NCBI GenBank assembly: GCA_027627225.1
Contig: CM051024.1
Coordinates: 78,086,004 to 78,150,003 of the forward strand
Source: Congeria kusceri
Lineage: Eukaryota; Mollusca; Bivalvia; Myida; Dreissenidae
Length of the DNA stretch: 64,000 nt
Direction: 5' to 3'
The notes under the pieces were generated by a model. It was not told the DNA's origin. It searched no databases and was given only the letters and a program-made list of their open reading frames with translations. Numbering within the stretch: the stretch's first letter is position 1; every line of letters begins with the position of its first letter. This document shows, one piece after another, positions 1 through 11,574 of the stretch. The translations under genes and the position numbers were made by a program.

Positions 1-141
1 AATAATCATGTTTCTTGGGCAGAGCGAAACAGCACAGAATAAAGTTATTTAAGCATTACAGTGATTAGGGTACATCTGTCAATTGCAGTGAATTGTATTG
101 CCGACATATTTTAAAGATACGTTTTATTAAATTTCTTTCAG

Positions 142-1035
142 AGTTAACAGATGGAATTGTCTATGCTGCAGCGTTTAAAAGTAGACAGAGAACATTCATT
201 CGCTTCTTTGAATACAGAGAGTTCACTGGTTTTATGGAGTCGAAAGGTAAGATGCATAAAATATAAAAGTTAAAATAAACATGTAATGACCGACACATAC
301 TTAAATGAAATAATTAATATCCATAAACCGTCAGATTAAGTTAAATTTATACCATACGCCAATGGCATAGTTATAATAATACAATAAGGCATTCTGCATT
401 TCAGGTTTATCATACCTAGGATTTGACAGCCAAATGTTTTGGGATAATGTTTTCACCCGATCTGATGTTGAAATGGGGAAACAAAGTTATCAAGGTGCAT
501 TGACTCTAAAGAGAAAGAAGCTGTTAGGTCATGACAGTAAGTAAATCTATGTGGAACATTAACTTAATTTAACTTCCAAGCTATGTCTGTTCGACAGAAG
601 AAGAACCCATTAAATGTGTACTTTCTGGTTATTGTATTAAGTACAGCTTTGTATATTTATTGATGTTATATTTGCTAGAAAAACCATATATTACAGTGTG
701 CTAACGATTAAAATTAAATATATTCTGCAAGTTTTGTATATTTATCTATTAAACTTACAAATGCAGTATCTATCATATAAAAGCACCCTGTATTCGAAAT
801 TAAAATAACATTGGTTTTATTTATTGAAATTGCTGTATTCTAGAAATGAATCAGTTGCCACCATCAGGAAAGAGATATTCGGCTCTTCTGAACACGAACA
901 AACACAGCATTTCAAATCTGCTGGAGCATCTTCGCGCACATGTGCAGACCGAGCAGTTCCGTGAACACTTGACCTGCATAGGACTGCTTGTATGCGTTAT
1001 AAAAAGAAGAGCTTTAAGGACAAAGAATGCAAGAG
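142..1035 (+). pseudogene. Candidate upstream exons of the decayed KDZ-type gene
   Basis: Three stretches look like exons: 142-246 (after ttctttcag, before gtaaga), 405-536 (after tgcatttcag, before gtaagt) and 844-1035 (before gtaatt). They join in one frame of about 140 codons, with conceptual peptides such as RTFIRFFEYREF, LGFDSQMFWDNV and SISNLLEHLRAHVQTEQF. I do not recognise a domain. The link to the next open stretch at 1931 does not keep phase unless an extra exon lies between; the acceptor at about 1191 is one candidate. They are placed with the KDZ remnant because of position and strand only. They could instead be the 3' exons of a host gene that starts before the window. Good splice sites support coding origin; identity is open. 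Confidence 0.4.
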
Positions 1036-1930
1036 GTAATTATTATGATTTCATATCCTTGAAAACATAATGTACCTACACACATAACTCGCCAGTGATA
1101 ATGCTTTAACACATGTGCCAATTAATTATTCGATATATTGTTCACTATTTAATAGAATGATGCGACTTATATTAATAATATAATTTTCAGTCAACATGTC
1201 ACCGTGTTTATCTTATTTGTACTTGCATGCCCCAGATTGGAGTACACTGTATATAGTAATATCTCATGCTTTGCGCTTCTTAAAGGGGTTCCGATCAAAC
1301 TTTATATAAAGATTACGGTCTTTAAGATGAATTTAAGAGTATAAGAACCTCAGTTCAGGTTTATAATATATTTTGGAGCTTTACCTAATAGATGGATTCA
1401 AATGAAATGGAATACATTTACATTAATTTAAAATGCACTTTACAAGAAACAGAACAGTCTTCATTGTTAGAGAAAAATCAACAACGTATTTACAGTAATT
1501 AATATTCTTTAGCAAACAACAATATTTTTTAATTAATAGCTACCTTTTAGCAGTCGGTCATAGTTTTAGGTCAACATTACTTCTTGTGGGACATGTGTCG
1601 TTTTGTTTGTTTATTATGTTGATTTTAAACTCTAACAGATAACGTGAAAACTTGAAATCAGACAGAAACCTGTCAGATATCACGATGTATAGCCTGTATA
1701 TTTCAAATTGAAATACATGTCATGCAATTTTAAATAAGTTAATACAATTCATATATATGGTTAATAATAGTGTATGCATCGAAAATATGTACACTATTGA
1801 GTGTTAAATTTGGTAAGACACGTACATTTCGATCAGACAAATTTGACTGTCTGACAGGTTTCGCATTGTGTGCCCTAATTGCTTTTACAGTGAAAAGGTT
1901 TATTTTTATAATATGATAAAATCATTATAG

Positions 1931-3221
1931 CTGCCATCAAGCATACAAAGTGTTCGATGATGAGGCATTTCGAGCTCTGATGAATGCGTTCAGAGAGGAG
2001 GCATCAGTTCCACAGCCACCAATGTCTCTGTTTTCACCTCTTCAACCATCAGTCTCTTGGCTTGCACAATTGCAATTTCTTTCATCCATTCCGAATTACG
2101 ACAAATGGCAATTCAAGAAAGTTTCCTTTTCTCAATGGTTGCCCCTATGTGACAATAAATACAAACCAGCCTCATCACGAAATCAAATTCTATTTAACTT
2201 CCATGATGGTTCCCTATCTGAAGTGTTTAATGCTTGCATTAAGCTTAAATACATGGAAACCCTCCCTTCTACCTCCACTGTGAGACCGTCTCCATCAGTG
2301 TCATTTGATCAGCATGATTCAGTAGATGATGACCAGCCCCCACCACAGAAACGAAATCGTAGAGAAGTGAAGCGAAGGTTAACGCTGGCAGATTTAGAAG
2401 TCAATATAAGGTCTGCTGACCCAGACTTCTCTCGTGAATCCAATATTCAGAATGAATCTTTTTTTGAAAAATTTAAGTTCGCATTGATTTCAAATGGTGA
2501 TATCATTTGGCGCCATTCATCAAGTTGCATTAACATATTTGAATGAATGATATAAGCTTGTCAACTGGACTTTTCCAAGAAGATTCATATGTTCATCTAT
2601 CATATTCCAATGCTAATGAACATCCTGATCGGTCTTGTTCATGTGACATTTACTCGACATTATTTCGTTTGGCCACAATAAACATTCCTCCTCAAGAATT
2701 GGCCACTATTGATGTCTCTAATGTCAAATGTTGCCATATGCGTCTCTTTGAAGAAATGATCCAACCTTACATGCATTTGATTATTCAAAATGTAACTGAC
2801 CCTGAACTTTCAGAAAAATAAATTTGTTAAAAAAATGAAAGCAAACATAGAAAAAGTGAATGAGTTGGTTAGTCCACTTCCAACACAGTCACGGAAATAT
2901 GTACAATATTCTGTATTTTCTGACCATGACTCTAGCTGTTCCATTGTGAAACTTCGTGACAACAGGTTACACTGTCTCTCTGGTTATTGCGATGCAATGT
3001 TTTCGTCTTCCAAAAGACACGTTGTTTACATTGACAAAGCCGAAAACCTATGCCCACATTTAGAAATATTAAAAAATCTTAAATATACCTGGGAAAACGA
3101 ATTACGCAATAGTGCTATAGCCAGTAGTTCGAATGAACAGGCTAGTGAGGATGATAGTGAAGAGACAGAGACATTGGGTTGGGATGAGGCAAATCAGGAT
3201 GACCAGACCACACAACCATGA
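1931..3221 (+). pseudogene. N-terminal part of a decayed KDZ/HMGXB3-like protein, frame-broken
   Basis: An open frame runs from an acceptor at 1930 (reading CHQAYKVFDDEAF) to a stop at 2544-2546, about 205 codons. Coding-like sequence then continues in a different frame (2543-2821, containing IDVSNVKCCHMRLFEEM) and again in the first frame (2835-3221, containing CLSGYCDAMFSSSKRHVV and CPHLEILKNL). A low-complexity charged segment (QPPPQKRNRREVKRR) sits near 2330-2370 and an acidic tail (ASEDDSEETETLGWDE) ends the third piece. The Cys/His-rich piece resembles the zinc-cluster region that precedes KDZ transposase cores. Breaks at about 2545 and 2821 imply one or more indels, so this copy is probably not translated as one protein. 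Identity rests mostly on the transposase core downstream. Confidence 0.45.
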
Positions 3222-3429
3222 TATGAAGGTATATTTATAAGAAGTGTAATTTTATATAAACTAATATACCGTAGCTGTATTTGTATAGTCATGACGCAAA
3301 CTGTAGCTGTTATTTGGAATATATGATTTACATTATTACCTTCAGTACTGACAAAGCCTTGACCATTATATTATCAAACGATCATAGGAGCTTATCAATA
3401 CAGTGGACCAGTGCTTAACTTTAATCAGG

Positions 3430-6088
3430 TTTCATTATTAAAATGCCAATATCAGAATTTCCGAAAGTGCTTAACCGAAGGACCGTACTGGCTCAATCAG
3501 TTAGCGGAGTGAGTTTTAGTTTTCCGTGTGGTTATTCTATCTGCCCTTGCTGTCTTTGTACATTAAATATGTGCACGCAAAGCAGGTTTTATACCGTATG
3601 TATCCTTTTAACCAGGGTCATCATTTCAACCCAGGAAGTGGACTGTGGGAATACCCCAGCCTTAGCAAGGAATCACCACTTCCTGATGGTTGCGCCAATC
3701 TGCAAGAGAGCATTCCAGCACAAACCCTTATTTGTGACAGAACTTAAGGAAGGGATGATGCAGGATTTCTTTCAACCGACCAAGGGGGCTTGCAGAAGCT
3801 GCGGGTGCGTTCGTTGCCAGCTGAATGCACTTGTGGTGTAAGTTGCACATGCATTATATCCATATATATATGTACAAGATTTGTTTCGGTTTGGTTATTG
3901 TAAGACGTTCGAATTACATATTTAATAAAGTTTTAAAGAAATTCATGAAACTATGACATCAGACATTGGTCTGAATGGTATTTTTTAAAGGGGCGCTATA
4001 CTATGATTTTGAAGGGTTATATATCCTTAAGAATTACGTCGAGTAAAGTGCATATGTATAGATGACATACAAGATAAATATATAGCACTAATGACTTGGT
4101 TGCAGCATTCATTAATTAACACTGCCTCTGTGTTATAATGAACGGGATTTCATGCTTGGTTTGTTTTAATATGGTCAATTGAACAATGCTGGGTATTTAT
4201 TTCTCAAAATGTTCATAAATTTTAGGCTGGTTATGCTGAAATCAACAAAGTTCACGAGTATGAGACAAAAGTATATTTGCTACATGGACCTGCTAAATAT
4301 AAAGTAAGTAGACACGTATACTGGGTCTCAATATTAAATGTGAAGTCAAACAAACAAGTGATTAAACACATATAAGCTTTTGCACTTGTGGTATCAAACT
4401 GATGTTATGTATATAACTTAAATGAACAGTGCGTTCGTTCTGTTTTCATTTACTGGTATTTGCATTACAATGGGTCACCATTTATTAAGATTTCAGTTGT
4501 GAAATGCCAAGCAAACACGAGGAGCTGTGATGTTGGCCCAGAAGGATGTGGGATACATTTCCTCAGCCGCGAGACAGGAGCAGCTGATGCTATTGGCTAT
4601 GAATTTGTTGATGCAATTCTTAATAGCAAAACAACATTTACGGCTTTTTGTACTTTAAAAACTTTACAGTACAAGCGAGCAAATGCTAAATCTGCACCTT
4701 TCATGTCACTGAATTCTTTTATTGCATGGTGGTTTTCCTGGATCTGTAAATTTAAATTTGATTTTCGGGAACCATGTAATTTTTGTAAATTTAATCCTAA
4801 AATGTTGGCTGCTGATGGAACTAATATTGGAATTAATCATTCTTACTCTTCAGTAACAGCAATTGAAACACCGACTTCAGAAAGTGTTGTAAATCCATGT
4901 AATCGAAGAAATGATCGATCTTTTATTAATTTTACACAAGGATCTAGAGACTCCAAAACAAAAGCCAATTGTAGGGAACATCTTATGTACATGGCTAAAA
5001 AATGTTTGGGGACAATGGACAAATCTAATGAGATCACACTTGAAGTGGAAGAACAAAGAAATACGATCCTGATAGAAAATGTAGATGCTCAATTTCGACC
5101 TTTGTTGTCCAGATTTGTGTCAAAAGCGTTCGGCTTTAGGTTAAGTCGAAAGTTAGCATTGCTTTTTAAAATCTTTTCTTCCAGTCACTCACTATCAAAT
5201 GTTGTTCCCTACTGATATTTAGATTCATTTATGAGTGTTTTGCTTTCTCTACAGAGTGGAAATTGCACATCTTCCGAAATAAATTGGGTTGGAATTTTCT
5301 CACCAGAAATCAGAGATATTCTCTTTGCAGTGCATGGATCAGAGCATTTGGACATAACCGTGTCCTTTTTTACTCACTTATGTTGCAGAGTTACCCAAAT
5401 ATTTGAAAATTGTTAAGAACCTGATACCGCGAGTCCACAGCCAGACTCTTACAACCCAGCCAAATTTGGGCGGGCTTATTATTTCACACAGCATGGTATG
5501 CAGTTAAGAGATAAACCAGTGTATAGTATGGGGAATGGGGGCTCGAATTATGATGATACTCCTCAAAATACTACTGAACTATGTTCAAAGAAGTACCCCG
5601 AGGTTGGAAGAAAGGGAAGCACATACCTTTTTCTGTGGTTTGATCCACAACATTAAGACCATTGTTATGGCTACCATATGATACCGGGTCAACTGGGTCG
5701 CAAAGATCCAGCCTCGTCAGCTTATGCTTTCATGGAATCAGCTTCAGATTAGTTATTCTATGATTATAGTTGTCAACTTGAGGAGTATTGTTTGAATCGA
5801 GAACCAGAGTTTTGGAATAACACACGTTTTTTTCATGATGTGTTCCATGGTTTCACGCACAAATGTCCCCAGACCTTTAAGTCCTCAAGACTTAAAATAT
5901 TGAGCAAAATAAACACAGAAGTAGGTGAGCAGACAAATTCGTTTTTGCAAAGAATGAAATACTCTGCCAGAGCTATGTCGATGAGTAAATTTAATCACTT
6001 TTTGCAGTTTTTCATTTATCAGTGGAATAAAAGGAAATTGACAAAGTTTATGGAAAGATGCAAAATAGCTGTTAGACATTCTACTTAA
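3430..6088 (+). pseudogene. KDZ-superfamily transposase-like (HMGXB3-like) gene, inactivated
   Basis: KDZ (Kyakuja-Dileera-Zisupton) transposases are DDE-type DNA transposases with upstream Cys clusters; domesticated relatives include HMGXB3. Pieces are an exon ending at 3837 (LPAECTCG, then gtaagt), an in-phase exon 4226-4303 (HEYETKVYLLHGPAKYK) and a long stretch 4496-6088 in one frame. Family-like signatures are GAADAIGYEFVDAIL, FKFDFREPCNFC, MLAADGTNIGI (candidate catalytic Asp codon 4814-4816), FYDYSCQLEEYCLNREPEFW (Asp 5762-5764), FFHDVFHGFTHKCP, and INTEVGEQTNSFL (Glu 5927-5929). In-frame stops at 5213-5215, 5414-5416, 5654-5656 and 5750-5752 interrupt it, and a stop follows LICDRT near 3745 in the first piece. 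The join of 4303 to 4496 keeps frame only if the intron is not GT-AG. The three acidic positions survive, so it is a fairly recent dead copy or gene remnant. Confidence 0.72.
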
Positions 6089-9000
6089 ATTTAGAATGCA
6101 ATCTCCACGCCTTTTTATAACTGCATTAGTCCTTACATTTTAAAACTGTGCAATAAATTAACCAGTGTGTGCTATCATTTGCAGTTGGACAATTGTATTG
6201 TTATCTTATTCCATGTATTTTATGCAATACAAAGAAATGTTACTGATTTAACACGCATACTGTTCATAGGCAGGTAACAATAATATAAATAATGTAATAG
6301 ATGTGAATTTTGCAAAATGGATGTTCACATCGTATTTTGTTAGCCCACTTTATTAACCTGTTATATTGTTTTGTTTTGTTTTTCAGTTTTGTGATTTTAT
6401 TCTGATATTTTTGTGACGACATGATATAGCAATGAATACCATTAAAACATCATTGTGTCAATAGCTGAACATTCCATTGTTGTTTTATTTATGAATATGC
6501 AAATTTTGCTTATACTTTAGTATAATAAATATTAAAAGGTACACTCCTATATACGTGTTTCTTTCTTGAAAACCCATTTCCATTACCGTCGAATGTTTGC
6601 TTTATTGAATATGACCTGTAGAATTCTTTGAAATTTCAAACATATGGCGGTTTAATTGAGCGATGAATGAATGGTTCCTCCAATGTACGCAAAATACGTG
6701 TTGGGTGTCATAGTGAAATAACATGTATATGTAATATGCAAATATATAATGGATATGCTGAATGCTAACGTCTCTGTAACAAGCCTATTGAAAGGATAAT
6801 ATCACCAGAAGCAACAGCATTCATTGTTAACACTAAGATGTTCGTTATTACGGTGTACACACAGTGTGTGTTCGACACGAACATTTCAGAATTTATGCAT
6901 GATGCTGAAAGTTGCCTCTTGCATCACTATAAAATGAATGCTGATGTGGTGAAACGAGCATCTGATGAAAAATTTACAGCACCTTCTATTTCGTTCTCAT
7001 TTACATGAAATAGATTGGTATTCGAAGTCTTGAGAGTAATAAAAGGACCTAATAGGAAGCTGTCATGTCAGAGGGAAAGTCTTTTTTATCCGATAGAGCA
7101 GTGATTGTAAGCGCTTTATTTTCTTGTGCATGCCGTCATGGAATGCTTCTAGTTTTCATTAGTATCATAATAAAACGCAAGGAAAGTTCTTGTCACTATA
7201 CGAATGTACACAAAAACTCTTCGTTTACAATCGTATCGTACACACTGAAGCTATTTTTAAACTTGGCAATATGGAAATAAGCTGAAAGTACTGACAGTAA
7301 ATTAGCAGATAATGGATAGGTCCCCGGTACATTTTTCCTACCCTGTAGTTTCGTTATGGTCCCGTCATAGTGTTACGTTATAACGTTTTAGTAGGCATTT
7401 GACACTCACGTTCTGCAAGTTGCCACCCAGTTACTAGGCTGCTATTCGATGTACTACGTAGCTAATGCGCTATCGCTTCGCTACGTTACATTTAACAACG
7501 TGTTATTACATAGCGTTGCGTGGAAGAACGCAGTGCATAGCGCAGCTAAGCGTAACCATAACGAGAGTGATTCGTTTACTTTGAACTACGTACCTGCCCA
7601 CTGTGCCACGTTGAGGCGCTTTACGGCCACGTTGAACTATGTACCTGCCGCGTTGCTCAACGTAGCTAAACGAAGTGACGAAAACGTGATACAATGATTG
7701 GTGTATAACGTTTCAATAATACACAACGTATCAAACCTCACCATCAGTGCACTTTGCTATCCAATTACGGGAAACATGCCGACTTGGCAGTCGTGCGTAG
7801 TACGGTCTTCGTTACTATCCTCGAGACTGTCTGTCTATTCCGGCATGTTTAGTTTCAGTGGTAGTTCTTCTAAATGCAGAGAGGCAGCAGATTTTATGTA
7901 TAAATTTCGCAAGAAAAAACCCCCAGTTATACTGCTTGTAACAAATAGCGTTAGCAGTGCAAACATCCACGTTAGTCCTTTGGTAATAACGTTAGTCCAT
8001 TCGTGATATGCGCACTCTCTGACGGCACCAGTGAATGTACAGATAATTGTGCGCATGTTTTGCTGCTGGATCTCTAATGTGTGATTGCCTCTTACATTTC
8101 AATGTAAAAATCTGTCACAGTACGCGATTTGCACGATATAAAGAAAGAAGTGGTAGATTCTCGCTAAAAATTACGATTGTTTTGGAATGCTAAAAGTGTA
8201 CGTAGTACCGGGAGCACAGGGACCTGCGGGAAATTGGAGACCAGGTATCCGGGTCCAAAATTTACTACCCGTCCAGTCGTGCTTCATTATTTACATTGTT
8301 CTAGGGATTGATCTTAAAGCTTCACGGAACCCCCATTTTTAAACTATTAAAAACAGAAAAGAAAGCAAATGGTGGATACTTTAGCATGCAATCCAATAGT
8401 GCAATGTTGGTAGTAAAGTAACTGGACATGTATTGATAGTGAGACGGCAAGACAGGTCGTCATTTTGTAAGCAAACTGCAAAGAACAATATATAAATAAT
8501 TAAAATTTATAATATACATGCACTATGCGGTGTATAGCTCTTCAAAAATTAGTCAAAGCCTTTACGTAAAATCTGGTACATTATCCAGCATGTGGCTAGA
8601 TCTAAAAGTATTACAATAACAAAGTTTTGTCCACACAGAATATATTGTTAAACGTAAAGGTAATTAACTGAAACTAAAAGAGAAATTGAAAGTACTTTGT
8701 GTATTTTATAGGAAATATGTAAAGCTAATGTGTGGTTTTGTTCACTGTAAAAGTGTTTTGAGTACGGATGCAATCAGAATTAATTGAACTTGACGTGGGT
8801 ATAGCATCTTTTTGTGACATTTATTGTGACTATTAATATGCAGTTTTATTTTCAAAACTCTTTGTTTGTAATATTTTGGCGGGAATCTTAGTTTAGTGAT
8901 TTGTAACCTAAAATGTTCGTTTAAACTTCGGATACTATGATTGTTTCAGGGATTTGTCGGCTTTGTTGCCAAAGGCAATCATCGAGTAAACTATATGCGC

Positions 9001-9240
9001 TCTATTAAGTTAGTATTATGGAACAACAAGCTACGCACACAGACGCGTAAAAGAATTACAGTATATTAACTAGACCTATGCGGGATTAATTCTAGAAACT
9101 CAAACAGTAAATTAGACGTTTTTATAGTCTCTATACAGAATCTACATTTTTCTTGAGATCATTTAACAAACGACTTTATTTTATAAAACATGTGTTAAAT
9201 AGGGAACAAAAATGGGGTCTCGTGCAAAAATGCCATTATG
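6089..9240. other. AT-rich spacer, no recognisable gene
   Basis: No exon chain or known repeat was recognised. The only structure is at about 7380-7700, where GC is higher and a phrase close to ttgaactacgtacctgcc occurs twice (about 7583 and 7632) amid many acgt-rich words. Open frames of up to 102 codons here lack splice signals, domains or codon bias and are treated as chance. Confidence 0.5.
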
Positions 9241-9252
9241 CCAGTGACCTCA

Positions 9253-9308
9253 TGTGTTATTGTTTTGGTATCTTCATTCACTTGTTTTGGTATCTTCATT
9301 CACTTGTT
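9253..9308. repeat. Two-copy short tandem repeat
   Basis: The 22-24 nt phrase beginning ttgttttggtatcttcattc occurs twice in direct succession. The flanking spacer to 9950 shows no other recognisable feature. Confidence 0.75.
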
Positions 9309-10075
9309 GTTTATCAATGAGGCACATCATTTTTAGATTGTTTTTTTTTCTTCTTGAGAAAACATGGCGTGTATATAGTCATTGAATTCAAGGTCCTTCT
9401 CAGAGATGTAAATCTGGGTGCATCCAAGAAATGAGTGTTGCCAGTACACCAAATATACGCTTGAAATATACCGTATATAAAAAAACATGTTTTGTAATTG
9501 GTAAGGGAAGTGTCCTTACTAGAGCAGACAACAGTCCAATAGTTAATCTTAAGACTTTGAAAATGACTGTTAAGTGACACGACATATATTTTTTAGACAA
9601 ATAGCACAGCATTAAAGACAATACCTTAAGAGATATTAACAGAAAACATTTTTCTTCGTTTATTTGGCATACTTGAATCATTTGATTATTAAACACAAAG
9701 ATAAACAACACTTGAAATGCCCTCAGAATTAACCTAAAATGACAATATTTGTGCAAACTCCTGATGAAAAACAGCGAATACATTAAAATGATACCCGACC
9801 AAGTTAAGACCAACTGATTTTTTTTAATTTGACACATTTTGCTGACATTCTTTTTACGATGTAACATATAATATTTCTATCAAGTAATTTATAATCCTGT
9901 ACCACTGAATAATTCAATAAAAAGAAAACAGAACATAAGCAACAATTTTATACGAGTTTATTAAACAAAAAGACAACAACAGAATTTAACATATCATAAT
10001 GAATATTCGATGACATATTCAATTCAGCTAATCATTATTTAAATACAAAAGTGTAAATCAATGCTAAACAACATA

Positions 10076-10153
10076 CAAGTTATAACTGAATGACAACGTA
10101 CAAGTTATAACTGCATGACAACGTACAAGTTATAACTGAATAACAATGCAAGT
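10076..10153. repeat. 25-bp tandem repeat, three copies
   Basis: The unit caagttataactgaatgaca plus acgta repeats three times with one or two substitutions per copy; a fourth copy is truncated after caagtt. Confidence 0.85.
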
Positions 10154-10544
10154 TTTGATGTCGTTCATTGACCATACAATTGGTAATGTACAAAACTGTT
10201 ATAAATAAGTTAGAATATAATTGCACTGCAAATAAAATTCTGGTTTTAATAAAATTATTTTTAACCGACTAGGCAAACATTAGTAAAATGGCCGCTAACA
10301 TTTAGGAATAGTACACAGTCAGGAACATTATAACATGCCAACTAATCATCGTTACATAATGAGATACTATGTGTTTAGCAGTTGCTAAAAATCAGTGACA
10401 CTGGACACAGTTACCATTCCCGGTATGTGTTCAACACTCACAAAATTGTAATGTAATAATTTAATTCCACAGAAGAAACAAGACGTTGTGTTCAATTAAC
10501 ACACATGCCCCTGGTTGGTGCTGGACTCTGGACTCTCTAAGTCT

Positions 10545-11275
10545 AAATTAGGTCAAGGTCAAGGTGAGATTAGGTGACATGGGTGGATTAGGAATGGTCA
10601 TAAGCAACAACTGTATAAGTATCCAAGTGTTGTAAGCCGTGTTGGTGGTAGACATAATGGTAAAATGTAGTTAACCAAGAAAAAGCCCATTTGAATTATT
10701 CCAAATTAGCTGAATTATTGTAAGTTAAAATTAGGTCAAGGGTAAGGTCAAAAAGAGTTTGGGTGCTATAGGTGATTTGGAATGGTCATAAGAAACAAAT
10801 GGGTAAGTAAGTGGTGTTGATGCACCAAGAAATAGCCCATTTGAATTATTCTAAGTCCAAATTAGGCCAAGGTCAAAGTGAGGTTGGGTGATACAAGTGA
10901 ATTGGGAAATGTCATAAGCAACAACTGTATAAGTATCCAAGTGTTGTAGTAAGCCTTGTTGGTGCTATAAGAAACAGTACAATCTAGTTAACCAAGAAAT
11001 AGCCCATTTGATTTATTCAAAGTCCACATTATGTCGAGGCCAAAGTGAGGTTGGGTAATATGGGTGGATTACGAATGATCATAAGCAACAACTGTGTAAG
11101 TATCCAAGTGTTGTAGTAAGCGTTGTTGGTGCTAGACGAAATGGTAAAATCTAGTTAACCTCGTATGGATGGAATTATGAACGGAATCACGCACGGACGG
11201 AATCAAGGACGGACGGACAGGACAATCACTATATGTCTCCCATATCAACATGCCGGGGGCATCAAAAACGCATTA
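10545..11275. repeat. Dispersed element with about four degenerate internal tandem units
   Basis: Units of roughly 130-180 bp share the phrases ggtcaaggtcaa(g/a)gtgag, catgggtggattaggaatgg, tcataagcaacaactg, agtatccaagtgttg and agcccatttgaatta. Copies start near 10546, 10731, 10857 and 11030. A tail with repeated ggacgga words and catatcaacatgccgggggc ends the element. This layout (tandem units then a ggacgg/ccgggggcat tail) is common in bivalve interspersed repeats. No coding capacity is seen. Confidence 0.7.
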
Positions 11276-11574
11276 TTATGCAATACTTGCATATAATTGC
11301 AAAACTACAGTACAGAAAAATTACTCCAATAATAAATTGTTTATAATGTATGTCTTTTGTTGAATAATAAACAACAGACATTATCTATGTCATATTTGGA
11401 CCTTTTAACCAACCAAGTAACTAACTGCTATCACTGTGTCAACATATTTTCAAAATAAAGATAAAATCATATTCGACCTAGCAAAGTAAAAAGTATAATA
11501 TACAATGTCAGATAACCCTCAAGAATATCTTGTCAAAGTCAAACATGGTAATAATTATTTTCAAATACAGGGTC

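Noticed and set aside
9314..9867. 155- and 88-codon minus-strand frames
   Set aside because: AT-rich sequence with Leu/Ile/Phe/Lys bias only, no domain, no convincing splice sites.
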